Numbered from the stretch's first letter, positions 53,476 through 62,469 are shown. The stretch is DNA of 64,000 nt from JAGRMG01 sp047975215 (GCA_047975215.1 JBKEDD010000112.1:1-64000); one strand, 5' to 3'. Notes: generated by a model not told the origin, from the letters alone. A program made the numbers and translations.

Positions 53476-54552
53476 TCAGCCCCCGTAGAGGTTCTTGTCG
53501 TGTTTCTCGACGATCGCCGCAAATCTGCGCGCGAACCTTTCATCGGCCCTGGCCTTGGCCTCGAGCACGTCGCGGGCAAAGACCATATGGCCCTCATGCG
53601 CTTCAAGCATGTCCGCCATCTTCTGGTTGGTAGCCGATCCGATCGCCGCCATCGCGGTCTGCGCCTCCTGATCGGTCTTGACTCCGATCTCGTTGATGCG
53701 GTGCGCCACGTCCTGCTGCTGCGCGGTCTTCAGCGATTTCGAGAGCGCGTCGTACAGCACCACCCGCTGTTTCGTGTCGGTCTGCAACTTGTTGATCAGC
53801 ACCATCTGCGTCGCGGCCTGGTTTTGCAGCGAATCGACCCAGGTCTTGCCCTTCTCGATATAGCGTTCGAGCGTCTGCGACTTGGCCAGCTTGACCTGTT
53901 CGTCGCGCACCATCTCGTTATAGCGTGCATTCAGCCCGGCCAGTTCGGTTTCCAGCTTGGTGCGCGCGGCGGCGTCCTGCTCGACTCCGATCCGGTTTTC
54001 CAGTTCGATGATCTTCGGATCCATCGCCAGGATATCGGCCCGCACGCCCTCCAGCGCGCCCACCGTCGCCTCGCGTTCGTCGAGCGTCCCGGCAAGATTG
54101 GTCTCGACCTTGGTCTTCTGGTCCTCCAGCATGGCCAGCTGGCCTTCGAGCAGTTGCACGATCACATCCGACTTGGCGATCAGATCCTGCAACTTGTCGT
54201 CGATATTGGCCGTCCGCATGCGTTCCTGGCGCATCGTGTCCGCCTTGGCCCTGGAGAACATGCCAACAAAGCTCTCCCAGCCGGTTCTTGAGCGCATCTC
54301 GTCGAAATCCCGCGAAAAGGCAGCGGTGACATCGTCCAGCCCCATGATCAGTTCGGCGATATTGGCGTTCATCACGTCCGTATGGGCATGCACATCCTCC
54401 AGCGTGGCGTTCTCGATGTCGATATCGGCGTCTTCACCCGCCTCGATCCTGGCGCGCGCCGCCTCGATCCGCGCGGTCATCGCCGCGATCCCGGTCTGGT
54501 TTTTTTCCACCTGCGCCTGCGACTCGCGTACCAAGGTTTCAAGATCGGCCAT
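53476..54552 (-). CDS. Coiled-coil protein, possibly TelA/KlaA-like
   Basis: A 358-residue, almost fully helical, acidic protein without membrane segments. Heptad-like stretches run from residue 5 to 330 (for example QDLIAKSDVIVQLLEGQLAM, IIELENRIGVEQDAAARTKL). The segment LERYIEKGKTWVDSLQNQ followed by QMVLINKLQTDTKQRVVLYD recalls the central part of TelA (toxic anion resistance) proteins; this likeness is weak and read by eye. GGGAGC precedes the ATG at 54552. It is the first gene of the cluster running to 47719. Confidence 0.75.
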   Translation of the reverse strand: MADLETLVRESQAQVEKNQTGIAAMTARIEAARARIEAGEDADIDIENATLEDVHAHTDVMNANIAELIMGLDDVTAAFSRDFDEMRSRTGWESFVGMFSRAKADTMRQERMRTANIDDKLQDLIAKSDVIVQLLEGQLAMLEDQKTKVETNLAGTLDEREATVGALEGVRADILAMDPKIIELENRIGVEQDAAARTKLETELAGLNARYNEMVRDEQVKLAKSQTLERYIEKGKTWVDSLQNQAATQMVLINKLQTDTKQRVVLYDALSKSLKTAQQQDVAHRINEIGVKTDQEAQTAMAAIGSATNQKMADMLEAHEGHMVFARDVLEAKARADERFARRFAAIVEKHDKNLYGG

Positions 54553-54772
54553 GCAATGCTCCCGTTCATTCGGCTTTGTCTGCAATATGGGGCATGTTAA
54601 CCGGCGTTACATCATCCCCGCGAAGAATTTTCACGCAGTTTCGCAAATGCGCAACCGCATGGGAAGTGCCGCATCGGTCGGGATGCGAGAAATGCGGCGG
54701 CCGCACCGGGGCTGTTGCCGAGGCCGGACAATTCGGCGACAAGATGGTGAACCCGGCAACCGGAGCCCCGCC

Positions 54773-55111
54773 ATGCCCCATTTCATGCCCGTCGCCCCCA
54801 CCGGCACTCCCCAAACCGAGCGCCCCGCCGCCGATCGCGTGATCGCGGGCGATCCGGTATTCACCACCTGGAACCTTGAGGATCGCGACGGCATCTGCTG
54901 CGGCGTCTGGGAATCGACGCCGGGCAAGATCCGGATCGTCTACGAGGAATGGGAATACTGCCGCATCCTGGCCGGCCGTTCGATCATTACCGAAGATGGC
55001 GGCACGCCCCGCGAAGTCGGCCCCGGCGACAGTTTCATGCTGCGCCCGGGCTTCTCGGGAACATGGGAAGTGATCGAGACGACGCGCAAGGATTACGTGA
55101 TACGGCTCTGA
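54773..55111 (+). CDS. Cupin (DUF861-type) domain protein
   Basis: A 112-residue single-domain cupin. Motifs are FTTWNLEDRDGICCGVWES, IRIVYEEWEYCRILAGRSI and GPGDSFMLRPGFSGTWEVIE, the DUF861/Cupin_3 pattern. The usual metal-binding His residues are mostly replaced (EEWEYCR), so metal use is uncertain. Related proteins include ureidoglycine aminohydrolase, but the role is open. GGAG lies before the ATG. The gene converges on creatinase; the 220 bases upstream hold its promoter and that of the divergent cluster, and no operator was recognised. Confidence 0.8.
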   Translation: MPHFMPVAPTGTPQTERPAADRVIAGDPVFTTWNLEDRDGICCGVWESTPGKIRIVYEEWEYCRILAGRSIITEDGGTPREVGPGDSFMLRPGFSGTWEVIETTRKDYVIRL

Positions 55112-55141
55112 TTTTCCGTTGACCACTCTTGCCGCGATCTT

Positions 55142-55171
55142 CAGGGGGCGGGGGCGGCGCCCCGCCCCCTG
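55142..55171. terminator. Strong hairpin between the cupin and creatinase genes
   Basis: CAGGGGGCGGGG and CCCCGCCCCCTG form a perfect 12-bp stem with a 6-nt loop between the convergent stop codons at 55111 and 55201. The core GGGGCGGCGCCCC is shared with the repeat at 1071-1145. It can fold in both transcripts. Confidence 0.6.
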
Positions 55172-55200
55172 CCGGATCGCCGGGGGCGATTCCCGACCGG

Positions 55201-56421
55201 TCAGCCGACCACGTTGAACTCTGGCCCGTAGGGATAGCCGGTAATGTTCTCGTTGCCGTCTTCGGTGATGATCAGAATGTCGTGCTCGCGATAGCCGCCC
55301 GCGCCCGGCTGACCTTCGGGTATGGTCAGCATCGGCTCCATCGAGATCACCATCCCCGGTTCCAGCACCGTGTCGATATCCTCGCGCAACTCCAGCCCGG
55401 CCTCGCGGCCATAGTAGTGCGACAGAACCCCGAAGGAATGACCATAGCCGAAAGTGCGGTATTGCAGCAGGTCGCGCTCGGCCAGAAAGTCGTTGATCTT
55501 GCGGGTGACATCCGCGCAGGAAACGCCGGGCCGCAACAGCGACATGCCGTATTCATGCGCCGCGACGTTGGCCTCCCAGAGCTTGAGGCTGGCGGGATCG
55601 ACCTCGGCCACGAACATGGTGCGTTCCAGCGCCGTGTAATAGGCCGAGATCATCGGGAAGGCGTTCAGGCTGAGGATATCTCCACGCTCGAGCCTGCGCG
55701 CCGTTACCGGGTTGTGCGCCCCGTCGGTGTTGATACCAGACTGAAACCAGACCCAGGTATCACGGTATTCGGCGTCGGGGAACCGACTGGCGATTTCCAG
55801 TTCCATGGCATCGCGCCCGGCCATGGCCACGTCGATCTCGCGCGTACCGGCCTTCACCGCGTCACGGATCGCATAGCCGCCGATATCGGCAACCTGCGCG
55901 CCGTGCCGGATCAGCGTGATCTCGGCGGGCGATTTGTGCATCCGCTGGTACATGGTGGCGGGCGCCAGATCGACCAGCCTTGCCGGCACCAGGAAATGCT
56001 CAAGCTTGTCTCGCTGCATGAGCGTCAGGTGATCGCCCTCGTAACCGACAACCCTGCCCGAGCCCGACACCGAGGCCACCGCGCGCCAGAAATTGTCGCG
56101 CTGCCAGTCGGTATAGGTGATGTTGTCGCAGAAACCGCGCCGCCAGGGCTGGCCCGCGTCGATCCCGGCTGAAACCGTCACGGCCTCGGTCTCGGTCACG
56201 ACCAGACCGTAGGGGCGCCCGAAGGAACAGTAGAGAAACCCCGAGTAGTAGGCGATGTTATGCATCGAGGTGAAGACGGCGGCCTGCGCGCCGGCCTCGG
56301 CCATGCGGGCGCGCAACCCGGCGATACGGGCCTCATATTCGGAGATCTCGAAAGCCAGCGTCGCCTTCTCGCCATTGTGAAAGCGGTACATTTTCGGACG
56401 CGACGAAACCTGGGCGGTCAT
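55201..56421 (-). CDS. Creatinase (creatine amidinohydrolase), M24-fold
   Basis: A 406-residue protein very close in motif content and length (about 403) to Pseudomonas creatinase, which hydrolyses creatine to sarcosine and urea. Matching stretches are YYSGFLYCSFGRPYGLVVTE, GQPWRRGFCDNITYTDWQRD, WFQSGINTDGAHNPVT with the catalytic His at 236 (His232 in the Pseudomonas numbering), RTFGYGHSFGVLSHYYGREA and EPMLTIPEGQPGAGGYREHD. As in creatinase, the metal ligands of M24 peptidases are not conserved. AAGGAGGG precedes the ATG at 56421. No sarcosine oxidase or urease gene is near. Confidence 0.88.
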   Translation of the reverse strand: MTAQVSSRPKMYRFHNGEKATLAFEISEYEARIAGLRARMAEAGAQAAVFTSMHNIAYYSGFLYCSFGRPYGLVVTETEAVTVSAGIDAGQPWRRGFCDNITYTDWQRDNFWRAVASVSGSGRVVGYEGDHLTLMQRDKLEHFLVPARLVDLAPATMYQRMHKSPAEITLIRHGAQVADIGGYAIRDAVKAGTREIDVAMAGRDAMELEIASRFPDAEYRDTWVWFQSGINTDGAHNPVTARRLERGDILSLNAFPMISAYYTALERTMFVAEVDPASLKLWEANVAAHEYGMSLLRPGVSCADVTRKINDFLAERDLLQYRTFGYGHSFGVLSHYYGREAGLELREDIDTVLEPGMVISMEPMLTIPEGQPGAGGYREHDILIITEDGNENITGYPYGPEFNVVG

Positions 56422-56746
56422 GATACGACCCTCCTTTGCAGAAAGGTCCCGGCGTTCAGGACGAGAAAGGGGCGCATGCCAGAGGGCATTGGGCGACGCC
56501 ATCGCCAGAGGCCCGATGCGTCCTATCGCCCGGAATGGCGAGTCGCGCAAGATCTTTCGCGCGCGGGGCGCGCCGCCCGACAGGTCATGAACGACGACGG
56601 GACCGGAGCCTCCGGCGGGAGTTTTGTTGGCAAGATGAAGGCCGGGGCGGTTGCAAGGCCCGTGCGGCGGCACCGCTCGCTATGGACAATGCCCGCCACA
56701 ATCGTTTTGCTGCGCGCGAACCCAGGCAGCCCGGAGGACAAGCCCC

Positions 56747-58222
56747 ATGCTGGACGACACGACAGATCTGAAATCGCTTCTCATGGATCCCGGCCTTCTC
56801 GAAACCCGCGCCTATGTCGGAGGCCAATGGGTCGAGGGCGACAACGGCACGTTCGACGTGACGAACCCGGCGCGCGGCGACGTGATCGCGCAGGTGGCGG
56901 ATCTGAGCCGGGCACAAGTGGCCGACGCCATCGCCCAGGCCGAAGCGGCCCAGAAGGAATGGGCGGCCCTGACCGGCAAGGAACGCGCCGGGATCCTGCG
57001 CAAGTGGTACGACCTGATGATGGAGAACGCCGACGACCTGGCCACCATCCTTACCGCCGAGCAGGGCAAGCCCCGTGCCGAGGCCAAGGGCGAGATCGCC
57101 TATGGCGCCTCCTTCGTCGAGTTCTTCGGCGAGGAGGCCAAGCGGGTCTATGGCGACATCATCCCCGGCCACCAGCGCGACAAGCGCATCCTGGTGATGA
57201 AACAGCCCATCGGCGTCGCCGCCTCGATCACGCCTTGGAACTTTCCCAACGCCATGATCACCCGAAAAGCCGCCCCGGCGCTGGCGGTGGGCTGCTCCTT
57301 CGTGGCGCGCCCGGCCAGGGAAACCCCGCTGTCGGCCATCGTGCTGGGCGTGCTGGCCGAACGTGCCGGCATTCCGGCCGGCGTCTTCAACGTCGTTGCC
57401 TCGTCGCGCGCCTCGGAGACCGGCAAGGAATTCTGCGAGAACCCCGCGGTGCGCAAGATCACCTTCACCGGCTCGACCGAGGTCGGCCGCGTGCTGCTGC
57501 GCCAGGCCGCCGATCAGGTCAAGAAATGCAGCATGGAACTGGGCGGCAACGCGCCCTTCATCGTGTTCGACGATGCCGATCTGGATGCCGCCGTCGAAGG
57601 CGCGATGATGAGCAAGTTCCGCAACAACGGCCAGACCTGCGTTTGCGCCAACCGCATCTACGTGCAGGCCGGGGTCTATGATGCCTTTGCCGAGAAGCTT
57701 GCGGCGGCGGTGGAAAAGCTCAACGTCGGCGACGGGCTGAACGAGGGCGTCACCACCGGCCCGCTGATCAACCAGGACGCGGTGGACAAGGTGCTTGAAC
57801 ACCTGGGCGACGTGACCGACAAGGGCGGCGCGATCCTGACCGGCGGGCACAGGCACGCGCTTGGCGGCGGCTTTTTCCAGCCGACCGTCGTAACCGGCGT
57901 CACCCAGGACATGAAGGTCGCGAAGGAAGAAACCTTCGGCCCGCTGGCGCCGCTGTTCCGCTTCGAGGATGTGGACGAGGTCATCGCCATGGCCAACGAT
58001 ACCATCTTCGGGCTGGCCGCCTATTTCTATGCCCGCGATCTTTCGCGCGTCTACAAGGTGGCCGAGGCGCTGGAATACGGCATCGTGGGCGTCAACACCG
58101 GCATCATCTCGACCGAGCTTGGCCCGTTCGGCGGCGTCAAGCAGTCGGGCCTTGGCCGTGAGGGAAGCCACTACGGCATCGATGACTATCTCGAGATGAA
58201 GTACGTCTGCATGTCGGTCTGA
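56747..58222 (+). CDS. gabD: NAD(P)-dependent succinate-semialdehyde dehydrogenase
   Basis: A 491-residue aldehyde dehydrogenase of the GabD type. Active-site residues are Asn165 (ITPWNFP), Glu264 (SMELGGNAPF) and Cys298 (NNGQTCVCANR, with the second Cys at 300 typical of redox-regulated SSADH). The cofactor loop is TFTGSTEVGR and the late motif is EETFGPLAPLFRF. The ending STELGPFGGVKQSGLGREGS fits GabD. It oxidises succinate semialdehyde to succinate. The ATG at 56747 follows CGGAGGA. A strong intrinsic terminator follows. Confidence 0.92.
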   Translation: MLDDTTDLKSLLMDPGLLETRAYVGGQWVEGDNGTFDVTNPARGDVIAQVADLSRAQVADAIAQAEAAQKEWAALTGKERAGILRKWYDLMMENADDLATILTAEQGKPRAEAKGEIAYGASFVEFFGEEAKRVYGDIIPGHQRDKRILVMKQPIGVAASITPWNFPNAMITRKAAPALAVGCSFVARPARETPLSAIVLGVLAERAGIPAGVFNVVASSRASETGKEFCENPAVRKITFTGSTEVGRVLLRQAADQVKKCSMELGGNAPFIVFDDADLDAAVEGAMMSKFRNNGQTCVCANRIYVQAGVYDAFAEKLAAAVEKLNVGDGLNEGVTTGPLINQDAVDKVLEHLGDVTDKGGAILTGGHRHALGGGFFQPTVVTGVTQDMKVAKEETFGPLAPLFRFEDVDEVIAMANDTIFGLAAYFYARDLSRVYKVAEALEYGIVGVNTGIISTELGPFGGVKQSGLGREGSHYGIDDYLEMKYVCMSV

Positions 58223-58248
58223 GTGCGGCGCATTCCGAAACGACCCCG

Positions 58249-58277
58249 CGGCCCGGTTTCGACCGGGCCGTTTTTTT
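58249..58277 (+). terminator. Rho-independent terminator after gabD
   Basis: CGGCCCGG and CCGGGCCG form an 8-bp stem around TTTCGA and are followed at once by seven T residues, 26 bases after the gabD stop codon. This is the clearest intrinsic terminator in the window. Confidence 0.93.
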
Positions 58278-58341
58278 GACAAATGGCCGGTCGGGGGATT
58301 TTCCGCTATCATGATCCCTGTTCGTTTGATTGGAGGTTGAC

Positions 58342-59904
58342 ATGGCTGATCCTTCCGAATTCACCCCTGTTTCCGACAACACCCTTCTGCCCTTCGGGGA
58401 TTTCATGATCCCTCGCGGCGACGAAAACGCCTCTGCCGCGCTGGGTATCGAGACCATATTCGAGGACGGCTTCCTGTTCGGGTCGCAACGTTTCGACGCG
58501 ATCCATGTCGCCACCAATGGCGGCATATCGCTGGGCCGCGCAACAGGTTGGCCGAATCCGCGATACGAAAACAACGTCATCGCACCCTTCTACGCCGACC
58601 TGGACACGCGGGCGACCGAGTCGCGGGCCGAGGCGGGCGTCTACTTCGACCTCAACACCGAGCGGGATTCGGTTGTCGTGACCTGGAACCAGGTCGCCTA
58701 TTACGGCGACTGGAACGGCGAACGCGCCGCGACCTTCCAGCTTGAGCTGATAGATCTCAGCGACGGCGATTCGGAAATCGTGTTCCGCTATGCGCATATG
58801 GACGACCCGCAATTCGAGCCGGGTTTCGTTCTGGGCGCGGGCGCGGATACCGGCCCGGACGTGGTGTTGGAGAGCTTTTCCGGAGGCGACGTCGACATCG
58901 CGCCGTCGGCGCTGGTGACGACCGAGGGCAACAGCGGCGTCGCGGGTGTCTGGCAGTTGCCGGTGAGCGACGGCCTGATGGACCCCCTCACCCTGGACGG
59001 AAAGGAAGAAACCGGGACCGGGGGCAATGACTTGATGACCGGCACCTTTCTGGCCGACCGGCTGGACGGGGCGGCGGGCGACGACACGCTCGACGGGCTG
59101 GGCGGCAACGACAGCCTGACCGGCGGAACCGGCGACGACAGCCTGCTCGGCGAGTCGGGCAACGACACCCTGAACGGCGGCGACGGCAATGACGAGTTGT
59201 TTACCGGGGCGGGCCGGGATTCCGCCTTTGGCGGCCTGGGCGACGACCTGATCGACGGGCGCGAGGGCGAAGCTGGTTATTATTTCGGCGGCGGCGATCT
59301 GCTGGAAGGGATGCAGGGCAACGACACCGTTCTTGGCGGATGGGGCAACGATACCATCGGCGGCCATGACGGTACCGACAGCCTTCATGGCGGCGACGGC
59401 TGGGACCTGATCGGCGGCGGTGAAGGCAACGATTCCCTGCATGGCGGCGACAACTGGGATACGCTGTTTGGCGGCGCGGGCGACGATGTTCTGGCCGGCG
59501 GCTATGGCCGGGATCACCTCTATGGCGACGACGGCGACGATTTCCTGTTCGGCGGCGAAGGAAACGATACAGCGACCGGCGGCGCGGGCGCGGACCGCTT
59601 CTTCGTCTCCTACATCCGCTCGGACCGGCTGCACATCACCGATTTCAACGCGGACGAAGGCGACATACTGATTTATGACGGCGACCATGCCGAACGCGGC
59701 GATTTCACGGTGCGGCGCACCATCCTGACCGACGCGGACGGCAACGACACGTTCGAGAGCTTCGAGATCGTCCACCATCCGCGCCCGGAAGATGCCCGCG
59801 TGATCTTTACCTTCGAGGACGCCGCCGGGATCGACGAAATCATGCTGCGGCTGCCGCGCACCGAGGGGCCGGGCGAGACACTGACCTTCGATCTGGCGAT
59901 CTGA
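58342..59904 (+). CDS. NIDO-domain protein with RTX (hemolysin-type) calcium-binding repeats
   Basis: A 520-residue acidic protein. Residues about 35-200 look like a nidogen-type (NIDO) domain: FDAIHVATNGGISLG, NNVIAPFYADLDTR, GVYFDLNTERDSVVVTW, ATFQLELIDLSDGDSEIVFR (separate motifs). Residues about 225-420 hold some 15 GGxGxDxL-type nonapeptide repeats that fold into a Ca2+ beta-roll, then a C-terminal DRFFVSYIRSDRLHITDF. No N-terminal signal peptide is seen, consistent with type I secretion by a C-terminal signal; no T1SS genes are nearby. GGAGG precedes the ATG. Probably an adhesion or matrix protein. Confidence 0.85.
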   Translation: MADPSEFTPVSDNTLLPFGDFMIPRGDENASAALGIETIFEDGFLFGSQRFDAIHVATNGGISLGRATGWPNPRYENNVIAPFYADLDTRATESRAEAGVYFDLNTERDSVVVTWNQVAYYGDWNGERAATFQLELIDLSDGDSEIVFRYAHMDDPQFEPGFVLGAGADTGPDVVLESFSGGDVDIAPSALVTTEGNSGVAGVWQLPVSDGLMDPLTLDGKEETGTGGNDLMTGTFLADRLDGAAGDDTLDGLGGNDSLTGGTGDDSLLGESGNDTLNGGDGNDELFTGAGRDSAFGGLGDDLIDGREGEAGYYFGGGDLLEGMQGNDTVLGGWGNDTIGGHDGTDSLHGGDGWDLIGGGEGNDSLHGGDNWDTLFGGAGDDVLAGGYGRDHLYGDDGDDFLFGGEGNDTATGGAGADRFFVSYIRSDRLHITDFNADEGDILIYDGDHAERGDFTVRRTILTDADGNDTFESFEIVHHPRPEDARVIFTFEDAAGIDEIMLRLPRTEGPGETLTFDLAI

Positions 59905-59971
59905 CGCCAGGCGGAAGATTTTGCACCGGCGCGCCAAGGATTGACCACGCGGCCGCGTCATATTCATTGTG

Positions 59972-60514
59972 ATGCGTATGACCGCGACCGATGAAGACCT
60001 GGCCAGGGCCGCCGCCAAGGGCGATGCGGCGGCGTTTTCGGCACTGCTTGAGCGGCGCTATGACGGGCTGTTCGCGCTGGCGTTCCGGCTGACGGGCGCG
60101 CGGGCCGAAGCCGAGGATCTGACCCAGGATATTTGCGCCACCCTGCCCGCCAGGATCGCGCAGTATCGCGGCGAGGCGAGGTTCACGACATGGCTTTACC
60201 GCGTCGCGGTCAATGCCGCCCATGACCGGCGGCGGCGGCAGGCGGTACATGCCCGCGCCGCCGATGGCTGGGGCAACTGGGAGATCGCACGCCGCGCCGC
60301 CGATTCCGAAACCGCCGGACGGATCGGTTGGCTGATGGCGGCGATGGCCGCATTGCCCGACGATCTGCGCGACACGCTGGCGCTGGTGCTCGACGACATG
60401 ACCCACCGCGAGGCGGGCGAGGTGCTGGGCGTGTCCGAGGGTACCGTAAGCTGGCGCATCAGCGAGGCGCGCAAGCGACTGCGCGCCATCCGCGAGACGG
60501 AGGAACAGGCATGA
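59972..60514 (+). CDS. ECF-type RNA polymerase sigma factor
   Basis: A 180-residue sigma-70 family factor with only regions 2 and 4. Region 2 is LLERRYDGLFALAFRLTG to FTTWLYRVAVNAAHDRRRR; region 4 (about 125-172) has LPDDLRDTLALVLDDMTHRE and the helix-turn-helix EAGEVLGVSEGTVSWRISEARKRL. Starts at 59972 or 59978 (both ATG) are possible. Its stop overlaps the start of the vWA gene by 4 bases, which points to that gene as its regulator or partner. A candidate autoregulatory promoter could not be fixed. Confidence 0.9.
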   Translation: MRMTATDEDLARAAAKGDAAAFSALLERRYDGLFALAFRLTGARAEAEDLTQDICATLPARIAQYRGEARFTTWLYRVAVNAAHDRRRRQAVHARAADGWGNWEIARRAADSETAGRIGWLMAAMAALPDDLRDTLALVLDDMTHREAGEVLGVSEGTVSWRISEARKRLRAIRETEEQA

Positions 60515-62457
60515 CCGACGATCTGGACGACCTGAAGGCGGCAATGCGTGCCGCCACCCCTGCCCCCGATCCGCGGATCAAGGCGGACCATCTGGCACTT
60601 GCGCAGAAGAATTTTGCCGATGTCCAAGGATCGGGCGGCGGCGCGCGTCCCATATCCGATCGCCCGAAAACGGGCATCTGGACAGGAGTACGTGACATGC
60701 TGAAATCCCTATCTCCCCGTGGCGCCCTGATCGCCTCAACCGCGCTGATCGCCGTCGGTGTCGTTACCCTGACACCGGTGCGCGACATGATGCTGCCACC
60801 GGAAGGGCCGGCGCTGCCGGCAATCCGTGCGAACGACCCCGGAAGCCAGGCCGATGCGATCGAGCCCGAGCCGCTGCCGGTGCAGGCGCGCACCAAGAAC
60901 GACGGACGGCAGGAGCGCGCATTTGCCTCGGCGCCGCCCCCCCCCATGGCCGAACTCGCCAGCCCGGCCCCCGCCGATCCGGTCGCGGGATACGGTATGG
61001 TCCGGCCTGATCGGGCCCCGCAACCGGCGCAAGCCGATACCGAGACCTTCGCCAATGCCACGGCCAGCCCGGTCCACGTCACGGCCGAAACCCCGGTTTC
61101 GACCTTTTCCATCGACGTCGATACAGCCTCGTACGCGGTGGTGCGCAATTCGCTGATGAACGGGCATCTGCCCGACCCGGACGCGGTGCGCATCGAGGAG
61201 ATGGTGAACTATTTCCCCTACGATTACCCCGCGCCGGAAGACGATGCGGCGTTTCGGCCCTCGGTCGGCGTGGCGGCCACGCCCTGGAACCCCGATACGC
61301 GGCTGGTGCATATCGCCATACAGGGTGCAATGCCCGCCCTTGCTGACCGCCCGCCCCTGAACCTGGTGTTCCTGATCGACACCTCGGGGTCGATGGACGC
61401 GGCCAACAAGCTGCCGCTTCTCAAACAGTCCTTCGCGCTGATGCTGGGCCGGCTGCGCGCGCAGGATCAGGTGGCGATCGTGACCTATGCGGGCAGCGCC
61501 GGGCTGGTCCTCGAACCGACGCCCGCCGATGACCGCGCCGCGATCATGGCGGCGCTGAACCGGCTGGACGCGGGCGGTTCGACCGCCGGGGCCGAGGGGC
61601 TGGAACTGGCCTATGCCACGGCCGGCAGCATGGCCGGCGAAGGCGAGATCGGCCGCGTGATCCTTGCCACCGACGGCGATTTCAATGTCGGCCTGTCCGA
61701 TCCCGAAGAACTGAAGAAGTACATTGCCGCCCAGCGCGAGAATGGCACCTATCTCGGGGTGCTGGGGTTCGGGCGCGGCAATCTGGACGACGCGACGATG
61801 CAGGCGCTGGCCCAGAACGGCAATGGCCAGGCGGCCTATATCGACACGCTGGCCGAGGCGCAGAAGGTTCTGGTTGACCAGTTGACCGGCGCCCTGTTCC
61901 CGATCGCGGACGACGTCAAGATCCAGGTCGAATTCAACCCCGCGCAGGTCGCGGAATACCGCCTGATCGGATACGAGACCCGGGCACTGCGGCGCGAGGA
62001 TTTCAACAACGACCGGGTGGATGCAGGCGATATCGGTGCGGGCCATTCGGTGACGGCCTTGTACGAGGTCACGCCGGTCGGCTCACCTGGACGGCTGAAC
62101 GATCCGCTGCGCTATGACACCGCACCGGCGGCTTCGGCTTCGGCTTCGGCTTCGGCTTCGGCTTCGGCTTCGGGTGAACTGGGCTTTCTGAAGCTGCGCT
62201 ACAAGCGGCCCGGAGAGGATACCAGCAATCTGATCGAAATGCCGATCGCGAGCGATCTCCCGGCGCTGCCCGATACCGGTTTCGCGGCCGCGATCGCCGG
62301 GTTTGGCCAGCTTCTGCGCAATGGCGCCTATCTGGGCGGCTGGGGCTACGATGAGGTCATCTCGCTGGCCGTTGCCAACAAGGGCGATGATCCGTTCGGC
62401 TACCGCGCCGGTGCCGTGCAACTGATGCGCCTGGCACAAAGCCTGAGTGCGCGTTAG
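60511..62457 (+). CDS. Membrane-anchored von Willebrand factor A domain protein (YfbK-like)
   Basis: A 648-residue protein. Residues 1-65 are cytoplasmic and begin MTDDLDDLKAAMRAATPAPD, like a short anti-sigma segment. One membrane helix lies at about 71-89, then a Pro/Ala-rich linker to 195 and the vWA-associated FSIDVDTASYAVVRNSL block. The vWA domain starts near 284 with MIDAS DTSGS (Asp290, Ser292, Ser294), then a DUF3520-type C-terminus (KLRYKRPGEDTSNLIE to the end). An Ala-Ser repeat at about 540-554 is coded by a hexanucleotide repeat. It is coupled by ATGA overlap to the ECF sigma gene, so a role as membrane anti-sigma sensor is inferred. Confidence 0.87.
   Translation: MTDDLDDLKAAMRAATPAPDPRIKADHLALAQKNFADVQGSGGGARPISDRPKTGIWTGVRDMLKSLSPRGALIASTALIAVGVVTLTPVRDMMLPPEGPALPAIRANDPGSQADAIEPEPLPVQARTKNDGRQERAFASAPPPPMAELASPAPADPVAGYGMVRPDRAPQPAQADTETFANATASPVHVTAETPVSTFSIDVDTASYAVVRNSLMNGHLPDPDAVRIEEMVNYFPYDYPAPEDDAAFRPSVGVAATPWNPDTRLVHIAIQGAMPALADRPPLNLVFLIDTSGSMDAANKLPLLKQSFALMLGRLRAQDQVAIVTYAGSAGLVLEPTPADDRAAIMAALNRLDAGGSTAGAEGLELAYATAGSMAGEGEIGRVILATDGDFNVGLSDPEELKKYIAAQRENGTYLGVLGFGRGNLDDATMQALAQNGNGQAAYIDTLAEAQKVLVDQLTGALFPIADDVKIQVEFNPAQVAEYRLIGYETRALRREDFNNDRVDAGDIGAGHSVTALYEVTPVGSPGRLNDPLRYDTAPAASASASASASASASGELGFLKLRYKRPGEDTSNLIEMPIASDLPALPDTGFAAAIAGFGQLLRNGAYLGGWGYDEVISLAVANKGDDPFGYRAGAVQLMRLAQSLSAR
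62130..62171 (+). repeat. In-frame hexanucleotide tandem repeat in the vWA gene
   Basis: Seven perfect copies of GGCTTC encode an alternating Ala-Ser tract within the vWA protein. The unit is a multiple of three, so slippage would change the tract length by two residues without shifting the frame. Confidence 0.9.
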
Positions 62458-62469
62458 CGCAGGGCCGCC

